From positions 2,882,712 through 2,946,711 of the forward strand of contig NZ_BDUD01000001.1 of NCBI RefSeq assembly GCF_003113895.1: a stretch of 64,000 nt of DNA, written 5' to 3'. The notes under the pieces are model-generated. The model did no database searches, was not told the DNA's origin, and saw only the letters and a program-made list of their open reading frames with translations. The translations under genes were made by a program, and so were the position numbers. Within the stretch, counting starts at the first letter, position 1. The number at the start of each line of letters is the position of its first letter. This DNA is from Nostoc commune NIES-4072. Its GTDB lineage: Bacteria; Cyanobacteriota; Cyanobacteriia; Cyanobacteriales; Nostocaceae. Of the stretch, positions 26,852-37,508 are shown one piece after another.

Positions 26852-27511
26852 ATGGATCTCAGTCAAATCGAAACCGATCTGCAAAACTCGGATTTTCAAT
26901 ACCGCCTGAAGGCGATCTCTGCCCTGCAAGATTATCCGGCGGATGTCGCTTTTCCTTTGCTCAACCGCCATATCCAAGACCCAGAGTTTCTGGTGCGAAC
27001 CTTTGTTGCTAGGGAGTTAGGTAAGCAAAAAACCTCAGAATCTTTTGCTGTCCTGTTGCAAATTATGAAATTTGATAACACCCCCAATGTCCGCGCAGAA
27101 GCCTCTAATTCCCTGTCCTTGTTTGGCAGAATTTCAGCCTCTCATCTGGTGCAGACATTTTTACGAGACGATCACTGGTTGGTACGTCGGAGTATTTTGG
27201 CAGCCTTGGTAGAAATGGATTGCCCTGAAGAAGTTGTAGAGGTTTGTATTCTGGGGCTAGAAGGTGACGATGCCGCAGTCCAGGAAGCATCTATAGATGC
27301 GCTGGGGTCATTGGCGGCTTCCCGTCAGTCTGAGGTAGCTTTGTCCCAACTCCTAAACCTGAAAAATTCTGAGTTTGAATATATCCGGGTACGAGTTGCT
27401 TATGCTCTCAAGCACTTTAATACTCCTGAAGCCAAGGAAGCCCTGGCGCAACTCAGACAGGATGCCGATCATCGGGTGGTGGGGGCGGCAATGGAAAATT
27501 TAATCTCTTGA
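26852..27511 (+). CDS. HEAT-repeat protein, NblB/bilin-lyase-like
   Basis: A 219-residue all-helical protein made of five to six HEAT-like repeats (for example LLNRHIQDPEFLVRTFVARE and LLNLKNSEFEYIRVRVAYAL). Its size and repeat type match NblB, which helps pull phycobilisomes apart during starvation, and the related CpcE/F, CpeY/Z bilin lyases. Placement beside a phycobiliprotein gene and upstream of lyase and reductase genes supports a phycobilisome task. NblB-like is my preferred reading, but lyase function cannot be excluded. Confidence 0.72.
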   Translation: MDLSQIETDLQNSDFQYRLKAISALQDYPADVAFPLLNRHIQDPEFLVRTFVARELGKQKTSESFAVLLQIMKFDNTPNVRAEASNSLSLFGRISASHLVQTFLRDDHWLVRRSILAALVEMDCPEEVVEVCILGLEGDDAAVQEASIDALGSLAASRQSEVALSQLLNLKNSEFEYIRVRVAYALKHFNTPEAKEALAQLRQDADHRVVGAAMENLIS

Positions 27512-27897
27512 GGAGCAGGGGGAACCGGACAAGGAGACAAGGGGACAGAGGAGAATATTTACTGTTGATTTTTATCCAAAAAATAATTTGGATGCAGAGC
27601 AACTAAATTCATTTATGGGGTTCTTAATTTTGACTTTTGACTTTTGACTTCCACGTTCGCGTGGCGTCTCCAAGAGTTGAGGCTGACTCTACCACTAGGT
27701 GGAGAAGAAAACTATTTCTTTGAGTTATGCCTAACTCAGTGATGAACACCTATAATTTATCCATGCTCATACAGCAATTCAACACAAAAGTCTAGAAATT
27801 TTGTAGCAATCTTGACATAAATTAATATTTAGACTGGCAGAATTGGGAAAGAGCAAACTGTGACTGAGTATTATTGTTTGCACCATAGGAGAAACAA
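27512..27897. other. Intergenic region with short repeats
   Basis: It holds TTGACTT repeats near 27631-27650 and a perfect CCACGTTCGCGTGG hairpin at about 27651. The region from 27700 on is probably the promoter of the next small gene, but no clear -35/-10 pair stands out. Confidence 0.4.
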
Positions 27898-28104
27898 ATG
27901 GCTGAAATTCCCACTGGCGGTCAAATGCTCTGGAAATTGGAAGGGGACGATCGCGTTTTGCACCTGCGGCATAATTCTTCAGAGCCGTGGCGGCCGTATG
28001 AAGAATTTCCGCAGTATGTTCTACCCGACCCACTAGGATTTTCTAAAGGAATTGCTACCTTTCTGGCGTTGCTGAAAAAAGATTGGACAGCTACTAAATC
28101 TTAA
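27898..28104 (+). CDS. Small conserved-looking protein of the pigment island, unknown function
   Basis: A 68-residue soluble protein (MAEIPTGGQMLWKLEGDDRV...) with a good ribosome-binding site (AGGAGA, 6 bases before the ATG). The composition is that of a real protein: it has Trp-rich and acidic parts and no repeats. I do not recognise a family. It lies between the NblB-like gene and a pentapeptide-repeat gene within the phycoerythrin island, so a link to phycobilisome assembly or turnover is possible but only inferred. Confidence 0.6.
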   Translation: MAEIPTGGQMLWKLEGDDRVLHLRHNSSEPWRPYEEFPQYVLPDPLGFSKGIATFLALLKKDWTATKS

Positions 28105-28299
28105 GAAGGGAATAGGGAATAGGGAATGGGGAATGGGGAATGGGGAATGGGGAACAGGAAATAACTTTGAGTTGTTTCTCCTCCTTGTCCTCTTTGCCCC
28201 CATTATCAAACTTTCATAACAATAAACTCAAACTGTGTGAATAAAAGTCAACAACGCTAAAACTCTTTTTCCCCCTGCCCCCTACCTTATCCCAACGAC

Positions 28300-29103
28300 C
28301 TACTTAGTTTCTAGACTAGCGCGTGTGGTGCGACGAGTTAAAGCATGAGGTGTATCTAGCTCTTGTGCAGGTTGGCTAAGGAGGCGCGATCGCATTTCGT
28401 TACTTAGCCCTTGAACATGGCTAAAATCTGCTCCTGCAATGCTTTCCAGATGCTCGAAATCAACGCCAGTCAAATCTGCTGCTCGTAAATCAGCTCCTGC
28501 AAGATTGGCTCCATTTAATCGAGCATTGCGTAAAGATACTCCTGGCAACCAGGCTTTCCGCAAGTCAGCCTGACTTAGCCGCGCTCCCTGAAGATTAGCA
28601 TGAGTTAAATCAGCCCCCCCTAAATATGCTCCCAACATACTTGCACCTTGCAAATCAGCATGACGCAAGTTGGCTGTATTCAGCTGGGCACCATTCAAAT
28701 AGGCATTTGGCCCAATTGCCCCAGAGGATTTGTAATTAAAGCCTTCAGGAAACAGAGTTTGGCTATCATATATTGCCCCTAGCAGCTTGGTATCAGTCAA
28801 AATAGCTCCCCGTAAATCTGCGCCACTCAGATCGACTCGGTACAAACAAGCTGCCTGTAAATTGGCATCCCTTAAAATCGCTTGGCTAAGATCGGCTGCG
28901 CGTAAATCAGCGCCACTGAGATCGGCAGCACTGAGATCGGCTTTACTGAGATTCGCTCGAATCAAAGTAGCTTGATGCAAATTAGCTCTTTGCAGTTCTA
29001 AACCACTGAGGTTGAATTGATATAAATCTTCTTGAGTTAGAGCAAATCCTGCCTTGAGGACAGCCAAAACCTCTTGGGGTGTCTTCTGATCCCTGCTGAT
29101 CAT
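28300..29103 (-). CDS. Pentapeptide-repeat protein
   Basis: A 267-residue protein dominated by A(D/N)Lxx pentapeptides from about residue 35 to 240 (ADLSAADLSGADLRAADLSQ and similar), which fold as a right-handed quadrilateral beta helix. A short non-repeat N-terminus (TPQEVLAVLKAGF) and a basic tail flank it. No catalytic residues or membrane spans are visible. Such proteins are abundant in cyanobacteria and usually unassigned. It is divergent from the lyase gene, whose start is 70 bases away, so they share a promoter region. Confidence 0.92.
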   Translation of the reverse strand: MISRDQKTPQEVLAVLKAGFALTQEDLYQFNLSGLELQRANLHQATLIRANLSKADLSAADLSGADLRAADLSQAILRDANLQAACLYRVDLSGADLRGAILTDTKLLGAIYDSQTLFPEGFNYKSSGAIGPNAYLNGAQLNTANLRHADLQGASMLGAYLGGADLTHANLQGARLSQADLRKAWLPGVSLRNARLNGANLAGADLRAADLTGVDFEHLESIAGADFSHVQGLSNEMRSRLLSQPAQELDTPHALTRRTTRASLETK

Positions 29104-29173
29104 GGGTTGAAATCGTGAGATTATTTAGGGGTATTGTACCGCGACATATCTACAATCATTATGGGGATCAGCT

Positions 29174-29761
29174 ATGCCTTTTGTACCACCAATGACCATG
29201 ATGGAGTTTTTCCGTAAGAGTGAAGGAGTCTGGTTTACCCAGCGCACAGTGCATCACTTTGATATGGTACCGGATCAATCAGGAGAATCAAAGCTTTATG
29301 TAGGCGCGATCGCACTTGATGACCCACGAGTAAAAGCAATCTGCCAGCCGCAAGGTATCGATCCAGCTAGTGCTAAGGGAGGTGCTAGCTTTATGTGGCA
29401 AGAACATGACGACGACCAAGAACCCAATCTTGATCGTGTCGCTGTCTTAATTGATGTACCAGATGATGAAACAGGGCGATCAGGAAAATTGCTCCGCAAC
29501 CAAGGCTATGTGGAAAAAATTCCGGTAGTTAGCCGTTACTGGTTTGGACAAGATGGTATTTTAACCATCGATACTGAGTATGAAACCAACCAAGGTCAGG
29601 AACGGTGCTGGTTCATGACCGATGATTTTCGGGTACGCGTCAGCACAGTGCGGATGATGAATGGAGTGTATTTGATGACCTATTGTTCTGAACGACGCTA
29701 TTTAACTGAGGCGAATTTAGCACAAATGGTGCAACACAATTTATCTAGAGCATCCGTTTGA
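29174..29761 (+). CDS. CpeS/CpcS-type phycobiliprotein lyase
   Basis: A 195-residue lipocalin-like protein with the family start MMEFFRKSEGVWFTQRTVHH, the central acidic strands, a RYWFGQDG stretch and the C-terminal SERRYL. CpeS/CpcS lyases attach bilins to Cys-82 type sites of phycobiliproteins. Placement directly before pebA and near cpeBA favours a phycoerythrobilin-handling CpeS-type role, but CpcS-type lyases are similar and the exact class is not settled. Confidence 0.82.
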   Translation: MPFVPPMTMMEFFRKSEGVWFTQRTVHHFDMVPDQSGESKLYVGAIALDDPRVKAICQPQGIDPASAKGGASFMWQEHDDDQEPNLDRVAVLIDVPDDETGRSGKLLRNQGYVEKIPVVSRYWFGQDGILTIDTEYETNQGQERCWFMTDDFRVRVSTVRMMNGVYLMTYCSERRYLTEANLAQMVQHNLSRASV

Positions 29762-29954
29762 TTATCTGGTCGCTCATAATTTTGAAGGACTTGCTATCGT
29801 TTATAGGCCATATTTCTGGCGATCGCCATCAATAGGCATTGCACCATCGCCTAATCCTAACGTTAAGGATCGTTGCTTTGTTTAACATATTCGAGACGGC
29901 GAATCTGGGAATACCCTATTCTCTGGGGTTAAGGCAAATTAGGCTATAAATTTT

Positions 29955-30686
29955 ATGTATAAGTGCTTCCTTGAGCATCTGGAACAATGGCTTTTGCAAC
30001 GGTTTACATTAGAAAGTCGCCCAATTCCCCCAGGACTAGAGTATCAGGTGAGCGATCGCGGCAGAAATCCCGCCACAATTCAGAGTTGGTGCTATCAATG
30101 TCCACAGTTACGGAAAATCCGCTATACATACATTGATGCAGGCGCAAGTGCCCAGATTTTTAATAGTGTGATTTATCCCAGTCATAACTACGAGTTGCCC
30201 TTACTTGGCATTGATTTTCTCTCTTTCGGTCAGGTAAAAAACCTGATTGTGATGGATTTCCAGCCTTTATTTCAAGATGAAGCTTACTTAAGGAAGTACA
30301 TACATCCATTGCAGACATTGCATGATAAGTATCCAGACTTGGCACAAGGCTTGGAAATGAAATTTTATGATGCTAATCAGTACTTCTCAAAATATCTCTT
30401 ATTTGCCAAAACCGATGCAGAAACAGTAAAAACGAGGGTCTTTGAGGCATTCAAAGACTATCTAAATTTGTACTGGCAGATGCTAGTCCAAGCTAAACCT
30501 CTGAACGACCAGTCAGACATTCAACGGATTGTCAAAGCCCAAAAAGACTACGATCAATATAGTGCCGATCGCGATCCTGCATCTGGTTTGTTCAGTAGCT
30601 ACTTTGGACATCAATGGTCAGAGCGATTTTTGCATGAATTTTTGTTTGAGGATGCTGTGCCATTAGTAGTTAATGCAGCCAAATAG
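29955..30686 (+). CDS. pebA: 15,16-dihydrobiliverdin:ferredoxin oxidoreductase PebA
   Basis: A 243-residue ferredoxin-dependent bilin reductase (EC 1.3.7.2), the first of two steps from biliverdin to phycoerythrobilin. The conserved core reads CPQLRKIRYTYIDAGASAQI, then SVIYP and LPLLGIDFL, which is PebA-like rather than PebB or PcyA. It keeps an Asp in YIDAG and in GID. pebB follows 80 bases downstream on the same strand. PebA and PebB are thought to channel the intermediate, so co-transcription fits. Confidence 0.94.
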   Translation: MYKCFLEHLEQWLLQRFTLESRPIPPGLEYQVSDRGRNPATIQSWCYQCPQLRKIRYTYIDAGASAQIFNSVIYPSHNYELPLLGIDFLSFGQVKNLIVMDFQPLFQDEAYLRKYIHPLQTLHDKYPDLAQGLEMKFYDANQYFSKYLLFAKTDAETVKTRVFEAFKDYLNLYWQMLVQAKPLNDQSDIQRIVKAQKDYDQYSADRDPASGLFSSYFGHQWSERFLHEFLFEDAVPLVVNAAK

Positions 30687-30766
30687 TGCTTTAAATCTAC
30701 ATCACCACAAAAAAATGGTGATAGTTAATTTTGAATTTTTAATTTTGAATTGGGAGCGAAGCGACA

Positions 30767-31516
30767 TTGACTCTCTATCAGCCATTTTTAGATTATGCGA
30801 TCGCGCTTTTGCAGGAACGCTTGAATTTGCAGCCTTATGCAATTCCTCAAGGGTTTGAGTCGAAGCAAGCAACAGTAGGCAAAGGCAAACATCAACAAGA
30901 GGTCTTAACCACTAGCTATGCCTATCAAACTACCAAACTCCGGCAAATTCGAGCCGCCCATGTACAAGGAGGTAACTCACTTCAGGTATTAAATTTCGTT
31001 ATTTTCCCCCATCTGAATTACGATTTGCCCTTCTTTGGCGCAGATTTAGTTACCTTGCCAGGAGGACACTTAATTGCCCTCGATATGCAACCCCTATTTC
31101 GGGATGATTTGGAGTATCAGGCAAAGTATACCCAGCCTATCCTGCCAACTTTTCACGCACATCAGCAGCATCTACCTTGGGGGGGCGACTTTCCTGAAGA
31201 AGCCCAGCCCTTTTTCTCACCCGCCTTTCTCTGGACGCGCCCCCAGGAAACTGAGGTAGTGGAAACCCATGTGTTTGCAGCGTTCATTGACTATCTACAA
31301 GCCTACCTGGATTTTGTTGACCAGGCACAACCGATAACCGACTCCAAATATTTAGCAGACATTGAACAGGCTCAACTGCGTTATCTGCGCTATCGAGCCG
31401 AAAAAGATCCAGCACGAGGAATGTTCACCCGTTTTTACGGTGCTGAGTGGACAGAAGAATATATCCACGGGTTTTTATTCGATTTGGAAAGAAAGCTAAC
31501 ATCAGCGATTAGATGA
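30767..31516 (+). CDS. pebB: Phycoerythrobilin:ferredoxin oxidoreductase PebB
   Basis: A 249-residue bilin reductase (EC 1.3.7.3) that completes phycoerythrobilin from 15,16-dihydrobiliverdin. Conserved parts are [33 protein letters not shown] and the C-terminal [10 protein letters not shown] and [11 protein letters not shown]. The start is a TTG with GGGAG about 16 bases upstream and no better candidate. The HEAT lyase further downstream is on the same strand. Confidence 0.94.
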   Translation: MTLYQPFLDYAIALLQERLNLQPYAIPQGFESKQATVGKGKHQQEVLTTSYAYQTTKLRQIRAAHVQGGNSLQVLNFVIFPHLNYDLPFFGADLVTLPGGHLIALDMQPLFRDDLEYQAKYTQPILPTFHAHQQHLPWGGDFPEEAQPFFSPAFLWTRPQETEVVETHVFAAFIDYLQAYLDFVDQAQPITDSKYLADIEQAQLRYLRYRAEKDPARGMFTRFYGAEWTEEYIHGFLFDLERKLTSAIR

Positions 31517-31778
31517 AGCAATACCAATTTTAGATTTTGGATTTTGGATTAAAAATCTTGCTTGATAAACTATTCTATAAGTTTGAAACAAGATTACCTA
31601 TCCGAAGTTGGTATCAAAGGTAGTAGTTTGTCAAAAAATAATTGACGGATAGATTCCTTGTAGAGACGGCGATTTATCGCGTCTCCCCAACCGTCATCAA
31701 AATGAATTTGACAGACCAGTAGAACCAGGATAATCAAAAAGGTTTGTCCGTTGGTAACTGAATCTGAGAAAATCGAAC

Positions 31779-32057
31779 ATGGGCATTTTAAATCTACTTT
31801 TAGGAAACACAAAGGATATGGCTGATACTACAGAACTCACTTCAATCGCTCAAACCAGCCTTGAAGAACTAACAGAAGCGATCGCTGAATTAGAAGAATA
31901 TCGGGAACGCCTGGTTAACGATACCTTGTCAATGGCGCAACGCGCCAAAATTATGAAGACACAAGCACTTGCTAGCCTGCAACCTCAGCTTGCCCAGCTA
32001 GATGCAACTCTTGAGTCACTACGACAGCAGCAATCTACTCTGACATCTGGTAACTAG
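31779..32057 (+). CDS. Small coiled-coil protein, unknown function
   Basis: A 92-residue protein rich in Glu, Leu and Gln, with a long amphipathic helix from about residue 25 to 85 (SLEELTEAIAELEEYRERL), likely a coiled coil. No signal peptide. An alternative start at 31818 would give MADTTELTS. It lies between pebB and the HEAT lyase on the same strand. The family is not recognised. A role in bilin attachment or phycobilisome assembly is inferred from position only. Confidence 0.62.
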   Translation: MGILNLLLGNTKDMADTTELTSIAQTSLEELTEAIAELEEYRERLVNDTLSMAQRAKIMKTQALASLQPQLAQLDATLESLRQQQSTLTSGN

Positions 32058-32247
32058 TACCCCTTTGGGGAATTAAAAATTAAGAATTAAAAATTAAAAA
32101 TTTAGGTATTTTTCTCAATTTTTAATTGGAGGGAAGCGACGGTCAAAAAGCTTTAATTTTAGGCTTTCTGGCTGTAATAAAACGGTAGGTTTATTTCTGC
32201 CGACCTGTACTAGATCATTTAACAATAACGGTGATAGGGAATTTGTC

Positions 32248-33159
32248 ATGAGTCAATCGCTCAACTCCAAAGCTCCAGCAGTGGATGATCTCATCCTGCG
32301 AGTGCAAGCTGAAAATGATGATCTGGTTCAGAGGGTAAATGAGCAGATTACACTAGAAACCTTCGATTCTACAGATCACAAAGTTCTTAAACAACTCGTG
32401 GAGGGTTTAGGAGATCCACGGGGAATGGTGCGACTGCGGTTTGCCGAAACCTTGGGTGAAATTGGTGAAGCAGCAACGCCATTTCTCGTAGAGGCACTGG
32501 CAAATCATTCCAATGTAGTTGTGCGGCGAGCTGCTGCCAAGACACTTACTATCATATCTGACCCGTCTGCTGTGCCAGACTTGCTTCATGCTTTTCTCAA
32601 TGATGAAGATAGGGTAGTCAGAAGTTCAGCCGCCGGGGCGTTGGCCAGAACCGGAGAAGCATCTGTACCAGCGTTGCTGGAAATTTTAGCATCAGACGAG
32701 CATCCACAAGATATTAAAGGTCTTGCGGCATGGGCGTTGGCGTTTATTGGATCGGAAGCAGCAGACCATCTATACAAAGCATTGAACGCCGCCTCTTTAG
32801 ATGTCCGATGTGCTGTCATCGGCGCCCTTGGTCATGTGGCGCAAGAGCAGTCAGACGAAAAATCCTGCAACCTTCTAGTTTCTGCTCTGACTGATCCAGA
32901 AGCGCTTATCCGCACTGAAGCAGCCGCAGCCTTGGGACAAGTAAATTATCCTCCATCTGTGCCGCATTTAATTTTGGCAATTCAAGATACTGATTTAGAC
33001 GTAAGGAAGGCAGCAATCAATTCTCTTGGTAAAATTGGCGATCGCAGTGCATTAGAATCATTACAGCCGCTACTTAATGATCAACAAGAGGTGGTGCGGG
33101 TTCTGGCTAAACTAGCGATCGCGCAAATTGAACGCCAGTCCGAAGCAGATGATTGGTAA
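32248..33159 (+). CDS. cpeF: HEAT-repeat bilin lyase, CpeF-like
   Basis: A 303-residue protein of about seven HEAT/PBS-lyase repeats (VRLRFAETLGEIGE, VVRRAAAKTL, VRKAAINSLGKIGD), preceded by a 55-residue N-terminal extension. Its length and location beside pebAB and facing cpeBAYZ match CpeF, the lyase reported to attach the doubly linked phycoerythrobilin to Cys48/Cys59 of the phycoerythrin beta chain. The beta chain here has both cysteines. MpeU/MpeV-like lyases are similar, so the symbol is moderately sure. Its 3' end converges with cpeZ. Confidence 0.65.
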   Translation: MSQSLNSKAPAVDDLILRVQAENDDLVQRVNEQITLETFDSTDHKVLKQLVEGLGDPRGMVRLRFAETLGEIGEAATPFLVEALANHSNVVVRRAAAKTLTIISDPSAVPDLLHAFLNDEDRVVRSSAAGALARTGEASVPALLEILASDEHPQDIKGLAAWALAFIGSEAADHLYKALNAASLDVRCAVIGALGHVAQEQSDEKSCNLLVSALTDPEALIRTEAAAALGQVNYPPSVPHLILAIQDTDLDVRKAAINSLGKIGDRSALESLQPLLNDQQEVVRVLAKLAIAQIERQSEADDW

Positions 33160-33279
33160 TGTTCCCGTTCAGCTGCTTGCTGTCTCTACCGACATCTCAT
33201 TTTCAATCGATAGCTTGAAAGCGAGTTACAAGCAGATGCAGAAATTCCCTCTACCAAGCTATTTTTCGTCCTGTGGGTA

Positions 33280-33894
33280 TTATTTTTCTCCTCGCTGAAA
33301 CTTCACCGTCATCTCTAAGCGAGATAATGCACTAGTGGCAGACTCACGTACATAGGAGTCAGTGGATTCATCTTGAATGAGTGATTGTAGCACTTCCACA
33401 CCTCGGCGATCGCCAATTGAGCCAAGAGCATTCACGAGAGAGATTGCCAGTGCTGGGTTGTCTGTGGTTTGCAATGCTTCAATTAAAACATCCACCACGG
33501 GAGAACCAATTTCACCTAGAGCCATGACAGCTGCAATATTCACTACAGGATTGGGGTCATTAAGAGCAGTCGTTAAAGCCTGCACACCTTCAGCTGCAAA
33601 GGGAACATCTGGATGATTAATGGCGACTTGTGCCAGTGCTTTGGCGGCACTTCCCCGGACGGTGACATTATCACTATTGAGCAAGGCTTCAACTAAAGGA
33701 GTCACTGCATCAGGGCCGATCGCACCTAGAGCTTTGACGGCAGCTCGTCGATAGGTGGTATCCTCTTCATCAAGAATACTCATCAACCGGGGAATAGTTG
33801 TCTCATCAGGATTATCAGCCAATTCCCACATTGCTTGGTCACGTAGATGGGGGTTGGGGTGTTTTAGTTGTTGGAATAGTTCTTCTGTGGACAT
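33280..33894 (-). CDS. cpeZ: HEAT-repeat phycoerythrin lyase subunit/chaperone CpeZ
   Basis: A 204-residue all-HEAT protein beginning MSTEELFQQLKHPNPHLRDQ, with four to five repeats (YRRAAVKALGAIGP, VRGSAAKALAQVA). Its size equals CpeZ, which acts with CpeY as a chaperone-like partner for phycoerythrin. It lies downstream of cpeY on the same strand, giving the order cpeB, cpeA, cpeY, cpeZ known from phycoerythrin operons. A PecF/CpcF-type identity is less likely because the region makes phycoerythrobilin. Confidence 0.85.
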   Translation of the reverse strand: MSTEELFQQLKHPNPHLRDQAMWELADNPDETTIPRLMSILDEEDTTYRRAAVKALGAIGPDAVTPLVEALLNSDNVTVRGSAAKALAQVAINHPDVPFAAEGVQALTTALNDPNPVVNIAAVMALGEIGSPVVDVLIEALQTTDNPALAISLVNALGSIGDRRGVEVLQSLIQDESTDSYVRESATSALSRLEMTVKFQRGEK

Positions 33895-34089
33895 AACAAG
33901 ATTTTAATAAATTATCAAAAATGTGCAGTGGTTCTTAAACACGAATCGGCCAAATCCCCATTTGAACAAAATGTAGGGGTTTAAATCCCCATTACAACAC
34001 GTAATTGCGAATTGCGAATTGTATAACTTTCCCCCTTACTCCCTGCTCCCTGCTCCCTTGCCTCTTCTTCAACCCTCTAGATTTATCAT

Positions 34090-34139
34090 TGGTGTGATTA
34101 ATTTTTAATTTTTAATTTTTAATTTTTAATTTTTAATTC
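34090..34139. repeat. (TTTTTAA) heptamer tract between cpeZ and cpeY
   Basis: About five and a half tandem TTTTTAA units, a short-repeat class common in Nostoc-type genomes. It ends at the cpeY stop codon. Confidence 0.85.
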
Positions 34140-35410
34140 CCCGCAGGGGCTGACTTGGCTTTTTCACGAACCAGCCAATCATCATCATTGATGACTTGTT
34201 CATAACCACTGGTATCACCAAGTTTTTCTAGCGCCATCAATGCCGCATACTTCAGATCCCAAATTTTGGTTTCTAGACAGGGTTTCAGTTCGGGAATTGC
34301 CCGTGGATCGCCGAGTTCACCAAGAGCGATCGCTGCTGCTGCCCGTGATTTTTGAAACTGTGGTTGTTTATTATGCAAACCTTCAACTAGTAAATCATAA
34401 GCTGGGGCATGTTTCAACCAACCGAACAGCTTTATCACATGGAAGTGAGCACCATAATCATTATTTGCTTCTTCGGCGTAAGTGGCAAACAAAGCCTCAG
34501 GAGCAGCATCAGCGTGATGGTCAAGAATGGTTTTAGCTGCCAAATAACAGCGCCCAAAGTCTGTTTCATACAACCCCCGAATCAGAACTGGTAAGGTAGG
34601 CGGGCTTGGGTAACTATGCACCAAACTCAGATCATTTGGATGGTCGTATAACGTCTGCTCTAAATAAGGTTGAATCGTGGCAAAAGTAATTGCTCTGGCA
34701 GTGATTCCGGCTTCTGCCAAAGTCCGAATTCCTCGCAGCCGAAACACCAAAGATACTGGACATCGGGCAATATAAGGTATTGCATCATAGTAACGGGCAT
34801 CCATTAAATCTTGGATAGACAACCGCCGTCCTAACACATTTGGGTGTTGTAACATTGCCACTACTTTTCCCATCTGGGAATAGTCGCCAGTTAAACGGCA
34901 AACTGCGGCCATTGCCGCACTAGCTGTCGGTGGATCGGTATCATCTACAAATTTGCGAATTCGTTCTAGGGCAGGTTGATAATTAAACTTTGTTAATGTA
35001 TGAATAATTACTCGATAGGTTTGCCCTGGCTTATCCAGCAATTGAGCAATATCTTCTAATATGTTGGGGTCTTGAGTACCAATTTCACCGATCGCCCAAA
35101 CAGCATTTTCCACAGTGTAACAGTCTTCATCAAAAAGACAGGTGCGGATCACTGGTAAGGCTGACTCAGCTTGCAGTCGCCCCAAAGTCTCTACCGATTT
35201 ACGGCGGACGATGCGATTATCCAGCAAGGGGTCAGTTTGCTGCACCGCCCGCATCAGCGCTTTAATTGATCGCTCTGTGGGAAAATTAATTAAATGAGAA
35301 GCGGCAATATAACGTGAATCATCCTCACTCAATTGGTCTTGAGGCGTATCCAAAAGAGCGATCGCCTGGTCTTCTGTGAGATTAAAAAAATTAAAAAAGC
35401 GTTTATCCAT
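34133..35410 (-). CDS. cpeY: Phycoerythrobilin lyase CpeY
   Basis: A 425-residue HEAT/PBS-lyase protein. Conserved stretches include SHLINFPTERSIKALMRAV, RRKSVETLGRLQAE, VENAVWAIGEIG and ALGELGDPRAIP. CpeY, with help from CpeZ, attaches phycoerythrobilin to Cys82 of the phycoerythrin alpha chain. The gene is between cpeA and cpeZ on the minus strand, consistent with one cpeBAYZ transcript or a processed tail of it. Its length is typical for CpeY. Confidence 0.9.
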   Translation of the reverse strand: MDKRFFNFFNLTEDQAIALLDTPQDQLSEDDSRYIAASHLINFPTERSIKALMRAVQQTDPLLDNRIVRRKSVETLGRLQAESALPVIRTCLFDEDCYTVENAVWAIGEIGTQDPNILEDIAQLLDKPGQTYRVIIHTLTKFNYQPALERIRKFVDDTDPPTASAAMAAVCRLTGDYSQMGKVVAMLQHPNVLGRRLSIQDLMDARYYDAIPYIARCPVSLVFRLRGIRTLAEAGITARAITFATIQPYLEQTLYDHPNDLSLVHSYPSPPTLPVLIRGLYETDFGRCYLAAKTILDHHADAAPEALFATYAEEANNDYGAHFHVIKLFGWLKHAPAYDLLVEGLHNKQPQFQKSRAAAAIALGELGDPRAIPELKPCLETKIWDLKYAALMALEKLGDTSGYEQVINDDDWLVREKAKSAPAGN

Positions 35411-35697
35411 ATATTATAGATATATAGGACTCATATTTGATTTTTGAACAAAACTCAGTACACCTTTATTCCTTCTTCCCAGTCCCCAGTCCCCAGTTCC
35501 CAATCCCTTACCTTTAGGACTGATTCAGAAATCAAATCGGATTGCTATATCAACTTGCCGAATCTTATTAAGACAAAATAAACCTGAAGATTCTTTGCCA
35601 TTACTCAACCTTAATAGGCAAAGCAAAGAGCCAAGAACCTCCAGGCTTGTAGAGTCACAATGTACTCTTATCACCAAATGACAAGTTTGGCAACTAA

Positions 35698-36195
<498 letters not shown>

Positions 36196-36272
36196 TTAAA
36201 TCTCCCAAAAGACTTTTTATTTAAACTGTGTTGGATGTCAATCTGTTGAGTGAATTGCGATTCGCAAATTCC

Positions 36273-36911
<639 letters not shown>

Positions 36912-36962
36912 CTATCTTAGTCTCAGTTATGAGAAACTAAGTAATAATCCTTAACAAACAAT

Positions 36963-36989
36963 CCCCAGTCAGCATTGGTCTGACTGGGG
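36963..36989 (-). promoter_or_regulatory. Stem-loop in the cpeB leader region
   Basis: A perfect 10-bp stem, CCCCAGTCAG with CTGACTGGGG, and a 7-base loop, 136-162 bases upstream of the cpeB start. On the cpeB strand no strict T-run follows, so it is a terminator-like, attenuator-like or RNA-stabilising element rather than a classic terminator. Confidence 0.55.
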
Positions 36990-37340
36990 AAGTAGGGGTA
37001 CGCTTTCAGGATTAAGGGCGAAGGGGTAACGGGGATTGGGATTAAGGGGATGAAGAAGATGAGGAAGCAGAAGAGAAATAACATTGACAAATGCCTCATG
37101 CCCATTTTTCTGCTTGGTTCTAAAAAATAGTGCGATCGTGCTGAGTAAATCCGACCAGCTTTTGCTAATGAACGTTGTGGAGATGAACCTCCTTAGCCAA
37201 GAACGACATTAACGCCAGTTTTGTTGAGATTGAATATATGCCAGAGGATAGAGTCGGCTTGCAGTTTTATCTAGAGAAGGCTTGCCACATCCTTTTGTTT
37301 CTACTTGGACTCTAGAAAATTAACAAACATCCCCAATTAC

Positions 37341-37508
37341 CTAAGTCTGCTTGAGAAGATGCTTAATCATATTGTCTTTGACCATTAACTGCCGCAGTAC
37401 CTCTAAAAGCAATTTGTTAGATTCTTCCTGGTTTAACCCCTTAATTTGCTCTTCGTAAAGTTTGAGGTTGAATTTTTGCTCTAAGTTAAGCTCCATAGGG
37501 ATATCCAT
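37341..37508 (-). CDS. nblA: NblA/Ycf18-family phycobilisome degradation protein
   Basis: A 55-residue protein starting MDIPMELNLEQKFNLKLYEE and ending VKDNMIKHLLKQT. This is the two-helix NblA fold, with the family LxLEQ(K/Q)F opening and the C-terminal Leu/Lys-rich part that touches the phycobilisome and the Clp chaperone. NblA tags phycobilisomes for proteolysis during nutrient stress. GGAGA lies 10 bases before the ATG. The gene is upstream of cpeB on the same strand, so antenna synthesis and disposal genes are adjacent. A direct repeat (GACAGT spaced by 10 bases) lies about 90 bases upstream. Confidence 0.88.
   Translation of the reverse strand: MDIPMELNLEQKFNLKLYEEQIKGLNQEESNKLLLEVLRQLMVKDNMIKHLLKQT

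Noticed and set aside
36923..37105. Minus-strand 60-codon ORF between cpeB and nblA
   Set aside because: It is made of GGGATTAAGGGG-like filler and the leader stem-loop, with no family resemblance.
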